Assembly: GCA_902798545.1 (NCBI GenBank)
Contig: CADBWQ010000008.1
Span: forward strand, 1-64,000
Source of the DNA: Oscillospiraceae bacterium
Lineage (GTDB): Bacteria > Bacillota > Clostridia > Oscillospirales > Oscillospiraceae
Length of the DNA: 64,000 bases
Direction: 5' to 3'
Shown here: in pieces, positions 18,744-26,821 of the stretch
Numbering within the stretch: position 1 is the first letter of the stretch
Layout: every line of letters starts with the position of its first letter
The notes under the pieces: model-generated
Database searches by the model: none
Seen by the model: only the letters and a program-made list of their open reading frames with translations
What the model was told of the DNA's origin: nothing
Position numbers and translations under genes: made by a program

Positions 18744-18772
18744 ATTTTACAAATATCAATTGCAACTGTCAA
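18744..18772 (-). promoter_or_regulatory. Strong promoter of the monosaccharide importer operon
   Basis: On the minus strand, TTGACA (18767-18772), 17 bases and TAAAAT (18744-18749) form a near-consensus promoter about 60 bases upstream of the binding-protein start. Confidence 0.8.
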
Positions 18773-18796
18773 GTTCTTTTTCTCTTTTAACAATGA

Positions 18797-18846
18797 TTTG
18801 TGTATTATGTTCAAATTCGATCTGCCTATTTTGTGCATTATGCTCA
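18797..18846. promoter_or_regulatory. Candidate ROK-regulator operator: two 17-bp repeats
   Basis: Two direct copies, TTTGTGTATTATGTTCA (18797-18813) and TTTGTGCATTATGCTCA (18830-18846), differ at 2 of 17 bases and start 33 bases apart (about three helical turns). The second copy is itself nearly palindromic (TGTGCATTATGCTCA). They lie between the divergent importer operon and the ROK gene, just upstream of the importer -35 box. Confidence 0.6.
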
Positions 18847-18952
18847 GCGGCCGCTGTAACTTCCTTAAATGCATCTTCCTTAAGTGGAGAATTGGCCATT
18901 GACTCTTCTGAAAAGCGTGTTAAAATAATAAAAAAGGAAAAAGAAGATTCTC

Positions 18953-20113
18953 ATGTTCACCGAAAAGGAGGGACGATACGACAAGATGGCACCGATAGTC
19001 AGACAGACTCCGGTTTCGGTCCGGAGCAAAATCTATCACACCCTGTATGACGCACAGGAATTCTGCTCCAAGCAGATGCTGGCATCGAAATGCGGCATCA
19101 GCATGCCCACGCTGTATCAGAATCTCAACGAGCTGATGGAAGAAGGGTTGGTGCAGTATTCCGGCGAAGAAAAATCCACCGGAGGGCGCAAAGCCCAGGG
19201 ACTGGACATCATTCCGGACGCCAGGCTTGCGGTCGGAATTGCCGTGAGTGAACACCGCCTGCGTTTTGTCCTGACCGATCTTCGTTTGCATGAACTCGCC
19301 TACCAGGCGATTCCCTTTGATTTTATCTCCTCTCTCTCGGAAGAAACCTCTTCTCTGCCGGCACTTCTGGAATCCTTTCTGGACGATCACCAGGTTGACC
19401 GCTCGAAGCTTCTCGGGATCGGAATCACCATCCCGGCCCTGATCACTCAGGATCATTCGCGCATCCATGTGGCTCCCACACTGAACATTCGGGACATCCC
19501 TCTGGAAGTGTTGACCAAGGGGATTCCGTATCCCGTCTATGTGGAAAACGACGCCTCCGCCAGCGGGTTTGCGGAGTTTTTCGTCCGGGGCGCCTCTTCG
19601 AATCTTGCCTACTTCTCTCTGGAATACGGCATCGGCGGTGCGGTCGTCATCGGCGGCCGCCCCTACGCCGGCGACAATGCACAGAGCGGAGAATTCGGCC
19701 ATCTCTGCATCGAGCCCGGCGGGCTTCGCTGCAGCTGCGGGAAGAACGGCTGTCTCGAGGCATACAGTTCTCCGAGGCGGATTGAGGAGACTTTCGGCGT
19801 CTCTCTGGAAGACTTCTTCCGGGGAGTGGAGGAGCATCATCCAGACTACGAGGCGCTTCTCTACGATATGCTGCGCCATCTCGCCATCGCGGTCAACAGC
19901 GTCCACATGATTCTGGACTGTGATGTGATTCTGGGCGGCCTGTTTTCCGAGTATCTCCAGCCGTATCTTCCGGTGATCCGTGATTATGTTCAGGCGGGAA
20001 ATCCCTTTACCTCCGATGCGGACTTCGTCAAGCTGAGCACCCTGCGGCACCACATCACGCCGTTGGGGGCAGCGCTCTACTTTGTCCGCGATTTTGTCAG
20101 CAGTGTATTTTAG
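18953..20113 (+). CDS. ROK-family transcriptional regulator (XylR-like)
   Basis: The 386-residue protein has an N-terminal winged helix (FCSKQMLASKCGISMPTLYQNLNELMEEGLV) followed by a ROK sugar-kinase-like domain. The latter contains IGITIPALIT, the VENDASASGFAEF motif, and a zinc-binding region GHLCIEPGGLRCSCGKNGCLEAY. It is transcribed away from the ChvE importer operon and is its most likely regulator, responding to a sugar. The start is uncertain: ATG 18953 and ATG 18986 are in frame, and the best ribosome-site-like sequence (AAGGAGG) lies somewhat far (about 13 bases) from 18986. Confidence 0.88.
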   Translation: MFTEKEGRYDKMAPIVRQTPVSVRSKIYHTLYDAQEFCSKQMLASKCGISMPTLYQNLNELMEEGLVQYSGEEKSTGGRKAQGLDIIPDARLAVGIAVSEHRLRFVLTDLRLHELAYQAIPFDFISSLSEETSSLPALLESFLDDHQVDRSKLLGIGITIPALITQDHSRIHVAPTLNIRDIPLEVLTKGIPYPVYVENDASASGFAEFFVRGASSNLAYFSLEYGIGGAVVIGGRPYAGDNAQSGEFGHLCIEPGGLRCSCGKNGCLEAYSSPRRIEETFGVSLEDFFRGVEEHHPDYEALLYDMLRHLAIAVNSVHMILDCDVILGGLFSEYLQPYLPVIRDYVQAGNPFTSDADFVKLSTLRHHITPLGAALYFVRDFVSSVF

Positions 20114-20127
20114 CAGCATTCCTCTGC

Positions 20128-20156
20128 TTTACAGGCTTCCATTTTTCATTTATAAT
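20128..20156 (+). promoter_or_regulatory. Promoter of the purine nucleoside phosphorylase gene
   Basis: TTTACA (20128-20133), 17 bases and TATAAT (20151-20156) precede the deoD start by about 57 bases. Confidence 0.75.
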
Positions 20157-20212
20157 TATTAACATCAAGCACTTTTGTGATAAACAAACATTTCTTTATG
20201 GAGGTATCTTCT

Positions 20213-20953
20213 ATGCCGATTCCAACCCCCCATATCAACGCGCGGAAAGACCAGATCGCCAAGACCGTACTTATGCCCGGCGATCCCCTGCGTGCCAAGT
20301 TCATCGCCGAGACTTTCCTCACCGATCCCGTGCTGGTCAACAATGTCCGCGGGGTCCAGGGCCACACAGGCACCTGGAAAGGCGTTCCTGTTACGGTCAT
20401 GGCCTCCGGTATGGGCATTCCGTCCATCGGGATCTACAGCTGGGAGCTCTTCAATTTCTATGATGTCGACAACATCATCCGCATCGGCTCCGCCGGTGCC
20501 CTGCAGGATGATCTGAAGCTGCGTGACCTCGTCGCGGGACAGGCCGCCTGCACCAATTCCAATTATGTGAAGAGCTTCGGTCTCGGCGAGACCGCCACCT
20601 TCGCCCCCATTGCAGATTATACTCTACTCAGCACTGCCGTCGCCATGGCGAAGAACCGCGGCATCGACATGCGCGTCGGAAACATTCTCTCTTCCGACCC
20701 CTTTTACGCCGCCGAAGGCTGCTCCAAAAACGACCAGTGGAAGCGAATGGGCGTCCTTGCGGTTGAGATGGAAGCCGCCGGTCTCTACTGCAACGCCGCC
20801 TACGCCGGCAAGCGGGCTCTCTGCATCTGCACCATCTCCGACCACATCTACCGTCCGGAGGACAACCTTCCCGCGGAGGAACGCCAGAGCTCCTTCACCC
20901 AGATGATGGAGGTCGCCCTGGACACCGCCGCCGAGATGGCGAAGCTGAGCTGA
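20213..20953 (+). CDS. deoD: Purine nucleoside phosphorylase, DeoD type
   Basis: The 246-residue enzyme aligns closely with hexameric DeoD, with TPHINA at the start, LMPGDPLRAKFIAETFL (phosphate-binding Gly-Asp), NNVRGVQGHTGTWKG, GVLAVEMEAAGLY and the catalytic-Asp segment TISDHI. It splits purine (deoxy)nucleosides with phosphate to base plus (deoxy)ribose 1-phosphate. GGAGG lies 8 bases before ATG 20213; the upstream in-frame ATG at 20177 has no site and would precede the conserved start. It has its own promoter and terminator and sits next to the nucleoside importer operon. Confidence 0.95.
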   Translation: MPIPTPHINARKDQIAKTVLMPGDPLRAKFIAETFLTDPVLVNNVRGVQGHTGTWKGVPVTVMASGMGIPSIGIYSWELFNFYDVDNIIRIGSAGALQDDLKLRDLVAGQAACTNSNYVKSFGLGETATFAPIADYTLLSTAVAMAKNRGIDMRVGNILSSDPFYAAEGCSKNDQWKRMGVLAVEMEAAGLYCNAAYAGKRALCICTISDHIYRPEDNLPAEERQSSFTQMMEVALDTAAEMAKLS

Positions 20954-20983
20954 TCACTTTCGTACTATTGAAATCCGTTCTAG

Positions 20984-21015
20984 ATCTCCCCGCCGATGGC
21001 GGGGAGATTTCTTCT
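20984..21015 (+). terminator. Rho-independent terminator after deoD
   Basis: An 11-bp stem (20984-20994 with 20998-21008) with a 3-base loop is followed by TTCTTCT. Confidence 0.75.
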
Positions 21016-21037
21016 GGTAAATTGATAAAGTTTTCCC

Positions 21038-21067
21038 TTGATTCTCTATACCGCCGCATGGTATAAT
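21038..21067 (+). promoter_or_regulatory. Promoter of the nucleoside importer operon
   Basis: TTGATT (21038-21043), 18 bases and TATAAT (21062-21067) lie about 57 bases upstream of the binding-protein start. Confidence 0.72.
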
Positions 21068-21123
21068 CATTCATGGATTCAGAGAGACCTCTGGACAACA
21101 ATTTTTATAATGGAGGAAAACAA

Positions 21124-22125
21124 ATGAAGAAGATCCTTTCTATCGCACTGGTTCTCTGCATGGTCCTCGCGTTTGCGGTTCCCAGCGCTTTTGCTGCTGA
21201 CACCGTAAAGATCGGCATGGTCACCGACGTCGGCGGCGTCAATGACAAGTCCTTCAACCAGACTTCCTGGGAAGGCCTGCAGGCCCTCGCCGCGGAAGAC
21301 GACACCTTTGAGGTCGCCTACCTGGAGAGCAAGACGGATGCTGACTATCAGACCAACATCAACACCTTCATCGATGAAGAGTATGACCTGATCATCTGTG
21401 TCGGCTACATGCTGGCCGATGCCACCCGTGAAGCTGCCGAGGATAACCCGGATCAGCTCTTCGCCATCATTGATGACTCCAGCATCGACCTTCCCAACGT
21501 TGCCTGCCTGATGTTCGCCCAGGAGCAGGCCTCCTACCTCGTCGGCCTGGTTGCCGGTTCCGTCACCCAGAGCAAGACCGTCGGTTACGTCCAGGGCATG
21601 GTCTCCGACTCCATGAACCTCTTCGGCATCGGCTTCATCACCGGTGTTCAGGAAGTTTGCCCGGATGCCACCGTTCTGCAGTACAATGCCAACAACTTCG
21701 GTGACATCGCCGGCGGCTCCACCGCTGCAAAAGACATGATCACCAAGGGCGCCGACGTGATCTACCAGGCGGCCGGCGGCACCGGCATCGGTGTCATCAA
21801 CGCCTGCGACGAAGAAGGCATCTGGGCCATCGGTGTTGACACCGACCAGTCCTCCCTCGCTCCCGAGCACGTCATCACCTCTGCTATGAAGCGCGTCGAT
21901 GTCGCTTCTCAGGACATCTCCAAGGCTGTCGCTGCCGGTGAGTTTGCCGCCGGTGTGCATCTGTATGACCTGTCCAACGGCGGTGTTGACCTTGCCCCGA
22001 CCCGTGACAACATCCCCGCTGACGTTCTCGAGCTCGTTGAGAATGCCAAGGCCGCTGTCATCGCCGGTGACGTTGTCGTTCCCACCAGCGTGGACGATTG
22101 CCCCGCTTTCACTCTGGACGACTGA
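21124..22125 (+). CDS. BMP-family nucleoside-binding protein
   Basis: The 333-residue precursor has a signal peptide ending PSAFA|AD and a BMP/PnrA fold starting VKIGMVTDVGGVNDKSFNQTSWEGL. ICVGYMLADATREAAEDNPDQLFAIID, a QEQASYLVGLVAGS segment and GADVIYQAAGGTGIGVI follow. BMP proteins of this type bind purine and other nucleosides. ATG 21124 follows GGAGG. Most Gram-positive relatives are lipoproteins, but here no cysteine follows the hydrophobic core. Very biased codon use suggests high expression. The next genes encode the ATPase and two permeases. Confidence 0.92.
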   Translation: MKKILSIALVLCMVLAFAVPSAFAADTVKIGMVTDVGGVNDKSFNQTSWEGLQALAAEDDTFEVAYLESKTDADYQTNINTFIDEEYDLIICVGYMLADATREAAEDNPDQLFAIIDDSSIDLPNVACLMFAQEQASYLVGLVAGSVTQSKTVGYVQGMVSDSMNLFGIGFITGVQEVCPDATVLQYNANNFGDIAGGSTAAKDMITKGADVIYQAAGGTGIGVINACDEEGIWAIGVDTDQSSLAPEHVITSAMKRVDVASQDISKAVAAGEFAAGVHLYDLSNGGVDLAPTRDNIPADVLELVENAKAAVIAGDVVVPTSVDDCPAFTLDD

Positions 22126-22164
22126 TTCCTGTTCGCTTCTCTGATTCCCAACGCAGGAATTCTG

Positions 22165-22200
22165 ACTGCACTGTCCGAAAACGGACAGTGCAGTTTTTTT
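22165..22200 (+). terminator. Strong stem-loop with T-run between binding-protein and ATPase genes
   Basis: A 13-bp stem (22165-22177 with 22182-22194) with an AAAA loop is followed by seven Ts. This looks like a full rho-independent terminator inside the operon, so downstream expression must rely on readthrough or on a separate promoter. Confidence 0.85.
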
Positions 22201-22291
22201 GAAAAAACTGTGAACTCCCTGTAGAAAAATGCGCTGTGATATGTTAAGATATCAGCAACTTAACAGTCAATTCTCAAAGGAGGCGATGAAC

Positions 22292-23833
22292 TTGGCAAAA
22301 GAATATGTGGACATGAACACTCCTGTGATTGAGATGCGCAACATTGTCAAAAAATTCGGCAATTTTGTGGCCAATGACGGGATCAACCTCACCGTCCACA
22401 AAGGCGAAATCCACGCAATTCTCGGTGAAAACGGCGCCGGAAAGTCCACCCTGATGAACCAGCTCTACGGGCTTCTGAAGCCCACCTCCGGTGACATCCT
22501 CGTGAACGGGAAAAAGATCGTCATGAACAACCCCCGCGACGCCATCGACGCCGGCATCGGCATGGTGCATCAGCACTTCATGCTGATCCAGCCCTTTACC
22601 GTCACGGAGAACATCGTTCTGGGGACGGAGCCGCAAAAGGGCATTGCACTGGACATGGTCACCGCTCGGAAGAACGTTGTCGAGATCTCTGAACGTTACG
22701 GTCTCTCCATTGACCCGGATGCGAAGATCGAAGACATCTCCGTCGGCATGCAGCAGCGTGTCGAAATCCTCAAGGCGCTCTACCGCGGTGCGGATATCCT
22801 GATTCTTGACGAGCCGACCTCTTCTCTGACGCCTCAGGAAATCGTCGAGCTGATCGCCATCATGCACAACCTGGTCAAAGACGGCAAGAGCATTATCATC
22901 ATCACCCACAAGCTCAAGGAGATCAAAGAGTCCGCCGACTTCTGCACCATCATCCGCATGGGCAAATACATCGACACCGTCGATGTGGACAAGGTGGATG
23001 AGAACGATCTGGCCAGCATGATGGTCGGCCGCAAGGTCAGCTTCAAGGTCGACAAGCCGGAACAGGCTCCCGGTGAAGTCGTTCTGGATGTCAAAGACCT
23101 GCACTGCAAAGACTACCGCGGCGTTGAAATCGTCAAAGGCCTGAACCTGCAGGTCCGGCGCGGTGAGATCATTGGCATTGCCGGCATTGACGGCAACGGT
23201 CAGACCGAGCTGGTCGAGGTCATTACCGGCCTGCGCAAGGGTACTTCCGGCCAGGTTCTGGTAAACGGGGTGGATGTCTTCAACAAGCCCCCGCGCTTCG
23301 GATTTGATCACGGCGTCTCCAGCATTCCCGCCGACCGTCAGAAGCACGGTCTGGTGCTGGATTTCTCCATTGAAGACAACCTGATTCTCCAGAACTATGA
23401 GGATTATCCCTTCTCTCATAAGAAAGTGCTGAAACGGGATCCGATCTTCCAGCATGCAAGCCAGTCCATCGAAAACTATGACATCCGCCCCAGGCAGAGT
23501 GAGAAGCGTCCTGCGAGCACGCTCTCCGGCGGCAACCAGCAGAAGGTCATCATCGCCCGTGAGGTTCAGAACGACAAAGACCTTCTCATCGCTGTGAACC
23601 CGACCCGCGGTCTGGATGTCGGCGCCATCGAATATGTTCACAAGTATATCGTCGATCAGCGCAACAAAGGCAAGGCCGTGCTTCTGGTCTCCTTTGAGCT
23701 GGACGAGATCATGAGTCTCTCGGATACGATAAAGGTTATCTTCGACGGACAGATCGTAAGTTCCATCCCCGGCAAAGAAGCGGATGAAAACACGCTTGGC
23801 CTCATGATGGCAGGAGGAGGGAAAGACCAATGA
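22292..23833 (+). CDS. Nucleoside ABC transporter ATPase (YufO/NupA type)
   Basis: The ~513-residue double ATPase has Walker [10 protein letters not shown] and Walker [16 protein letters not shown] in the first domain. The second has the degenerate GIDGNGQTEL and [15 protein letters not shown], and its Walker B region reads LLIAVNPTRGLDVG, as in BMP-associated ATPases. A TTG at 22292 is preferred as start because AAAGGAGG lies 8 bases upstream; ATG 22286 is too close to that site, and ATG 22313 is a further alternative. The stop overlaps the first permease start by four bases. Confidence 0.9.
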   Translation: MAKEYVDMNTPVIEMRNIVKKFGNFVANDGINLTVHKGEIHAILGENGAGKSTLMNQLYGLLKPTSGDILVNGKKIVMNNPRDAIDAGIGMVHQHFMLIQPFTVTENIVLGTEPQKGIALDMVTARKNVVEISERYGLSIDPDAKIEDISVGMQQRVEILKALYRGADILILDEPTSSLTPQEIVELIAIMHNLVKDGKSIIIITHKLKEIKESADFCTIIRMGKYIDTVDVDKVDENDLASMMVGRKVSFKVDKPEQAPGEVVLDVKDLHCKDYRGVEIVKGLNLQVRRGEIIGIAGIDGNGQTELVEVITGLRKGTSGQVLVNGVDVFNKPPRFGFDHGVSSIPADRQKHGLVLDFSIEDNLILQNYEDYPFSHKKVLKRDPIFQHASQSIENYDIRPRQSEKRPASTLSGGNQQKVIIAREVQNDKDLLIAVNPTRGLDVGAIEYVHKYIVDQRNKGKAVLLVSFELDEIMSLSDTIKVIFDGQIVSSIPGKEADENTLGLMMAGGGKDQ

Positions 23834-24960
23834 CAAAGAAAAAGAGCTTTCTGGATTTTGTATCCGAGAATACTTTCATCCACATCCTGCTCTCCATTAT
23901 CCTCGGCTTCCTGGTCGGCGCCATTTTCCTGGTTGTCATGGGTCTTTCCGTTGGCGCGGCCTACGGCCGTCTGCTCAACAGCGTGACCAGCCTGAAGGGC
24001 TTCTCCTATGTGATTGTCTATTCGGTCCCCTATATCGTCGCGGGCCTCTCCGTGGCCTTCTCCTTTAAGACCGGTGTCTTCAACATCGGCGCCGAAGGAC
24101 AGTTCGTCGTGGGGTCCATGGCCGCCGCGGTGGTGGGAATTCTCTTCCCCAACATTCCGAAACCGCTGCTGATTCCCCTCTGCTTCCTTGCCGCCATGGC
24201 GGCCGGTGCGCTCTGGGGAACCATCGTGGCTTTCCTGAAGACCAAATGGGGCATCAATGAAGTCCTCTCCATGATCATGTTCAACTGGATCGCCTTCTAC
24301 CTGTCGAACTTCATCGCCGGTATCCCGGCCATCAAGAGCGAGGGCTCCGCGGAAGCCACCAAGAACATCTCGGCAAACGCCAGCATGCTCTTCTCCAAGG
24401 ACTTCATCAAGAGCGCCGGCCTCTGCCCGACGGCAAACTGGGGCATTCTGGTTGCCATTGCGGTGATGCTGATCGTCTGGTTTGTCATTGAGAAGACCAC
24501 CCTCGGCTATGAGCTGAAGGCGGTCGGCTACAACAAGTTTGCGGCCGAATACGGCGGCATCAACGTCAACCGTTCGATTATAACAGCTCTTGCCATCTCC
24601 GGTGCGCTCGGCGGACTGGCGGGCGCGCTGCAGCTCATGGGCATGGGCAGCCGTATCTCCATCTTCTCTTCCCAGGAGGGCTTTGGCTTCGCCGGAATCG
24701 TCGTAGCGCTGATCGGTGTCTCCAATCCCTTCGGCGTCTTTATCGCCGGCATTTTCTACGGCGCGCTGATGTACGGCGGCAGCAAGCTGAACCTGGTGGG
24801 TGCCCCGACCCAGCTCATTAACGTCATCGTCGGCACGGTCGTCTTCTTTATTGCCATCTCTGTCATCTTCCAGAATCTCAAGAAATTCAAGGCCCGCAGT
24901 CAGAAAAACATTGAAGTCGCTGCGGACAAGAACAAAGCGGCAAAGGAGGAAAAGAAATGA
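23830..24960 (+). CDS. Nucleoside ABC transporter permease 1 (YufP type)
   Basis: The 376-residue membrane protein of the BPD_transp_2 family has FKTGVFNIGAEGQFVVGSM, the landmark of BMP-associated permeases, along with NEVLSMIMFNWIAFYL and AVGYNKFAAEYGGINVNRS. Its C-terminal tail is Lys-rich and soluble (NKAAKEEKK). It pairs with the next gene's product to form the channel, and overlaps both neighbours by four bases (ATGA), giving tight translational coupling. Confidence 0.92.
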   Translation: MTKKKSFLDFVSENTFIHILLSIILGFLVGAIFLVVMGLSVGAAYGRLLNSVTSLKGFSYVIVYSVPYIVAGLSVAFSFKTGVFNIGAEGQFVVGSMAAAVVGILFPNIPKPLLIPLCFLAAMAAGALWGTIVAFLKTKWGINEVLSMIMFNWIAFYLSNFIAGIPAIKSEGSAEATKNISANASMLFSKDFIKSAGLCPTANWGILVAIAVMLIVWFVIEKTTLGYELKAVGYNKFAAEYGGINVNRSIITALAISGALGGLAGALQLMGMGSRISIFSSQEGFGFAGIVVALIGVSNPFGVFIAGIFYGALMYGGSKLNLVGAPTQLINVIVGTVVFFIAISVIFQNLKKFKARSQKNIEVAADKNKAAKEEKK

Positions 24961-25901
24961 CAACCTTCTGGAACAGTGCAGGCATCATTCTCTATGCCAC
25001 GCTGATTTACGCGACGCCGCTCCTCTATGCCGCGCTCGGCTCCTGCTTTTCCGAAGTTTCCGGCGTTGTGAACATCGGTATTGAGGGCATGATGACCGCC
25101 GGCGCCTTTACCGGCACCGTCATTGCCTACTTCACCGGCAACCCCTGGATCGGCTTCCTCTGCGGCGGACTGGCCGGCGCCTTCTTCGGCATGCTGCATG
25201 CCATCGCCACAGTCAACCTCGGCGCGGACCAGACCATCGCCGGTACCGCCATCAACATGCTCGGCCCCGGTATCGTCATCATGATTGCGAAGGTCTTGTT
25301 CAACTCCACCGACACCATCCCCCTGACGGCGACCCAGAAGATTCCGAAGCTTTTCCCCGGCGTCTTTGACACCACCACCGTATTCGGACGCTTCATGGAC
25401 AACGTCTTCGCCAACTACGCCTCCACTTACCTTGTTTTCCTTGCGGTGATCGTCGTCTGGTTTGTGTTTTACAAGACCCGCTTTGGCCTGCGCCTGCGCG
25501 CCTGCGGCGAACACCCCCAGGCCTGTGAAACGCTGGGCATCAACGTCATCGCAATGCGCTTTGCCTGTGTCTGCATTTCCGGTTTTCTGGCCGGTCTTGG
25601 CGGCGCCTGTGTCACCATGACGGTCTCCACCCAGTTCCGTCCGATCTCCATCGTCGGCCAGGGCTTTATTGCCATCGCCGCGGTCATCTTCGGAAAGTTC
25701 CGTCCCCACGGCGCCCTGATCGGCTGCCTGCTGTTCGGGTTCTGCTCCGGCCTCAAGGTCGTCCTCGGCGGTTCGTCCGGCGTGAACATGCACCTGATCT
25801 CCATGATCCCCTACGTGGTCACGGTTATCGTGCTGATTCTCTTTGTCGGCAAGTCCCGTGTTCCCGCCGCCAACGGCAAGCCCTATATCAAGGCAAAATA
25901 A
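24957..25901 (+). CDS. Nucleoside ABC transporter permease 2 (YufQ type)
   Basis: The 314-residue permease has SGVVNIGIEGMMTAGAFTG, GADQTIAGTAINMLGPG and RACGEHPQACETLGINV, all typical of the second BMP-system permease. It is the last gene of the importer operon. A long perfect inverted repeat follows and separates it from the convergent glycyl-radical operon. Confidence 0.92.
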   Translation: MTTFWNSAGIILYATLIYATPLLYAALGSCFSEVSGVVNIGIEGMMTAGAFTGTVIAYFTGNPWIGFLCGGLAGAFFGMLHAIATVNLGADQTIAGTAINMLGPGIVIMIAKVLFNSTDTIPLTATQKIPKLFPGVFDTTTVFGRFMDNVFANYASTYLVFLAVIVVWFVFYKTRFGLRLRACGEHPQACETLGINVIAMRFACVCISGFLAGLGGACVTMTVSTQFRPISIVGQGFIAIAAVIFGKFRPHGALIGCLLFGFCSGLKVVLGGSSGVNMHLISMIPYVVTVIVLILFVGKSRVPAANGKPYIKAK

Positions 25902-25913
25902 AACATCACCATA

Positions 25914-25963
25914 CGACAACAAAACACACAGCGGTCAAACGGCCTCTGTGTGTTTTGTTGTCG
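25914..25963. terminator. Bidirectional terminator, 18-bp perfect inverted repeat
   Basis: Arms 25914-25931 and 25946-25963 are perfectly complementary around a 14-base loop. The outer part of the stem is A/T-rich on each side, giving a T-rich 3' arm in both directions. It lies between convergent operons. Confidence 0.8.
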
Positions 25964-25981
25964 TGATTTCTGCGCTGTCGG

Positions 25982-26821
25982 CTATACTACATATGCTTTT
26001 GTCGCGCCCAGTTCACGCGCCAGGGCGGCAAAGCGCTCGGCGTAGTCCGCATCGGTCTCAAATTCCCCGAGCAGCTTCTGATACCGCTCCCGTACGCCGT
26101 AAGGGCGATAGCGAATGATTTTATAGTAGCAGCCATCCTGAATGTGTTCCGCCACATAGCGGACGGTTTCCTCATTCTCCCGGTCGCGGCCGGGGAAGAT
26201 CAGGGTCCGCACCTCATAAAGCTTTCCGGCCTGAAGCAGATAGTCGAGGTTCTTCAGCACCATGTCTCGCGGGAAGGAGATCAGCTCATCGCTCCAGTCC
26301 TTCCCCACCGCCTTGACATCCAGCATCACGCCCTCCGAGACTTCCAGCACCCTTGGGTCAGCCTCAAAGTCAAAGGATCCGTTGGAGTCGATCAGGCAGG
26401 TTTTGCCCAGCTTCCGGACCTCCGAAAACAGCGCGATCAAAAATTCGTTCTGCAGCGTGCACTCCCCGCCCGAGGTTGTGATCCCCGCGATATAGGGCAG
26501 CGCGCGCCTGACTTCCGCCAGGACCTCCTCCACCGTCATCCAGCGGATTTTCGGCGAGGCGTCGTGCGGACAGACTTTGATGCAGGTGTCGCACTGAACA
26601 CAGACTTTGCTGTCCCAGACGACCTTCCCTTCGGCGTCGAAGCGCAGCGCCCCGGCCGGGCAGCGCTTCACACACTCGCCGCAGCTAAGGCAGAGATGGA
26701 TGGTCTCCGGATTGTGGCAGAAGCGGCAGTTAAACGGACAGCCCTGGAAAAAGATCGACATGCGGTTGCCCGGCCCGTCCACGTTGGAAAAGGGGATAAT
26801 CTTATTGACCGGCGCCTTCAT
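25982..26821 (-). CDS. yjjW: YjjW-type glycyl-radical enzyme activase (radical SAM)
   Basis: The 279-residue enzyme has the radical-SAM cysteine motif FQGCPFNCRFCHNPE (CxxxCxxC). Two 4Fe-4S ferredoxin-type clusters follow: CLSCGECVKRCPAGAL and CVQCDTCIKVCPHDAS. The SAM-binding GITTSGGECTLQ comes next. This insert of two extra clusters is typical of glycyl-radical activases. It would generate the glycyl radical on the enzyme encoded just upstream. ATG 26821 lies 20 bases inside the end of yjjI, so the two genes are translationally coupled; a GGAGGG site sits about 12 bases upstream. Confidence 0.9.
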   Translation of the reverse strand: MKAPVNKIIPFSNVDGPGNRMSIFFQGCPFNCRFCHNPETIHLCLSCGECVKRCPAGALRFDAEGKVVWDSKVCVQCDTCIKVCPHDASPKIRWMTVEEVLAEVRRALPYIAGITTSGGECTLQNEFLIALFSEVRKLGKTCLIDSNGSFDFEADPRVLEVSEGVMLDVKAVGKDWSDELISFPRDMVLKNLDYLLQAGKLYEVRTLIFPGRDRENEETVRYVAEHIQDGCYYKIIRYRPYGVRERYQKLLGEFETDADYAERFAALARELGATKAYVV

